DNA from: Planctomycetaceae bacterium
Lineage (GTDB): Bacteria > Planctomycetota > Planctomycetia > Pirellulales > Pirellulaceae
Reading direction: 5' to 3'
DNA length: 7,037 nucleotides
Assembly: GCA_003506095.1 (NCBI GenBank)
Contig: DNWZ01000679.1
Location: 1 to 7,037, forward strand
Positions 6,259 to 7,037 of the stretch are shown here, piece by piece (position 1 is the first letter of the stretch; every line of letters begins with the position of its first letter). Made by a program: the position numbers and the translations under genes. The notes below the pieces were generated by a model. That model was not told the origin of the DNA and did no database searches. It saw only the letters and a program-made list of their open reading frames with translations.

Positions 6259-6265
6259 CCTGATC

Positions 6266-7033
6266 TTGGTCGCCGTCAATGTAAAAACTCACGTGCTTGA
6301 AGTGTGGGGAGACTTCGCCTGCTTCTCACGTCCCGAACTTGCCGTCGAACGGTATTCGTACCCCTGTCCAACGCCGAGCGCAGCGCGAGGCGTTTTCGAC
6401 GCGATTTACTTTAAGCCAGAGTTCTACTGGCAAGTCACGCGTATCGAACTTCTCAACCCTCCGTCGTACATCGCGCTGCGGCGTAACGAGGTCAAAGACA
6501 AGATTAGCGAGACAATGGTCAAGCGCTGGATGAAGGGAGATGCGTCACCAGAACCGTTACTCGCGGACGCGGATCAGTCACTAACCGGAAGTGATCAGAA
6601 AGGCCGTACGCAGCGGCAGACGATGGCGCTGCGCCAACCTAGATATCGCTTGCACGCTCACGTCGTGCCGAAACGCAAAGGCGATGCCGCCCAGAACTCT
6701 TGCGACAGTCAATTTGTTCGCCGAGCCAAACAGGGCAAATGTTTCCAGCAACCGTATCTGGGTTGTAAGGAATTCATCGGCTTCTTTCGTTTGATAGAGA
6801 ATCTCGAAAATGAACCGGCACCGATCAACTACACGCAAGATCTGGGCTTCATGCTCTATGACGTGTTTGACTTGACTGCGGACAACCACGCATCGTTTCG
6901 GCAGAACCCCAATCAAGTGAAACCCTCCGTCTCGATGTTCGCCGCGAAGATTTCCAGTGGCGTTCTCAATGTGCCTCCGATCGGAAGCCCTGAAGTACTC
7001 CGAGCGAACATATCATCAGTGGAGATTGATTAA
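6266..7033 (+). CDS. cas5c: CRISPR-associated Cas5, subtype I-C (Cas5c/Cas5d), crRNA endoribonuclease
   Basis: In type I-C systems Cas5 replaces Cas6: it cuts pre-crRNA at the base of the repeat hairpin and then stays in Cascade holding the crRNA 5' handle. From TTG 6266 the protein is 255 residues, near the usual 220-250. Family signatures are VWGDFACFSRPELAVERYSY (residues 13-32), TPSAARGVFDAIYFKPEFYWQV (36-57, the glycine-rich RAMP region), INPP/RRNEV-type LLNPPSYIALRRNEV (62-76), and QRQTMALRQPRYRLHAHVVPK (116-136). Y48 in AIYFKP aligns by eye with catalytic Y46 of the Bacillus halodurans enzyme; H130 and H132 with K136 are candidates for its Lys-His pair, which I cannot align exactly. 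The later LGCKEFIGFF and LGFMLYDVFD segments also fit. The start is discussed with its ribosome binding site. It ends in TAA 4 bp before the window edge, where cas8c is expected. The pseudo-repeat 342 bp upstream would be its natural RNA ligand. Confidence 0.93.
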   Translation: MVAVNVKTHVLEVWGDFACFSRPELAVERYSYPCPTPSAARGVFDAIYFKPEFYWQVTRIELLNPPSYIALRRNEVKDKISETMVKRWMKGDASPEPLLADADQSLTGSDQKGRTQRQTMALRQPRYRLHAHVVPKRKGDAAQNSCDSQFVRRAKQGKCFQQPYLGCKEFIGFFRLIENLENEPAPINYTQDLGFMLYDVFDLTADNHASFRQNPNQVKPSVSMFAAKISSGVLNVPPIGSPEVLRANISSVEID

Positions 7034-7037
7034 ACAT

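Noticed and set aside
6233..6265. Upstream TTG start for cas5 giving an 11-residue extension
   Set aside because: The AGGAG site at 6254-6258 falls inside it, and the Cas5c family normally starts close to the VWGDFACF strand.

Overview
The window reads like chromosomal DNA of a Planctomycetota bacterium, most likely of the Rhodopirellula group. This is inferred from moderate GC, weak or absent Shine-Dalgarno sites on several genes, a Uma2 nuclease gene, and dispersed repeats built around AGCCCGGAGGGCC and GCGTTTGGTGCCACGCATG, which I associate with that group. No database search was possible. All confident genes lie on the + strand.

Layout: (1) 1-1272 is the 3' third of a pyruvate carboxylase gene, a housekeeping anaplerotic enzyme. 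(2) 1273-1653 has no confident gene. (3) 1654-2307 encodes a complete Uma2-family PD-(D/E)XK nuclease-like protein. Its stop overlaps by 4 bp the GTG start of a cas4 gene that is cut off after 66 codons, exactly where a tandem repeat begins. (4) 2501-2804 is a block of dispersed and tandem repeats that replaces the rest of cas4. (5) 2805-3395 is a long, AT-richer non-coding stretch in front of the cas operon, with several stem-loops. (6) 3396-5813 is a complete cas3 (HD nuclease plus helicase). (7) 5814-6001 is a gap that carries a solitary CRISPR-repeat-like hairpin on the - strand. (8) 6002-6211 is an unrecognised small gene. (9) 6266-7033 is cas5 of subtype I-C (Cas5c/Cas5d), the crRNA-processing subunit. 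The window ends 4 bp after its stop, so cas8c and cas7 are expected just outside.

Together, cas3 and cas5c mark the start of a type I-C CRISPR-Cas interference operon. The cas4 stub beside Uma2 looks like the remnant of an adaptation gene broken by repeat-mediated deletion. The most notable signal is at 5890-5924. Read on the - strand it gives a 6-bp stem followed at once by TGGATTGAAAC, the same arrangement as a type I-C repeat and the 11-nt crRNA 5' handle made by Cas5d. It stands alone, with no array, between cas3 and the genes before cas5. It could be an array relic or an autoregulatory or crRNA-like RNA.
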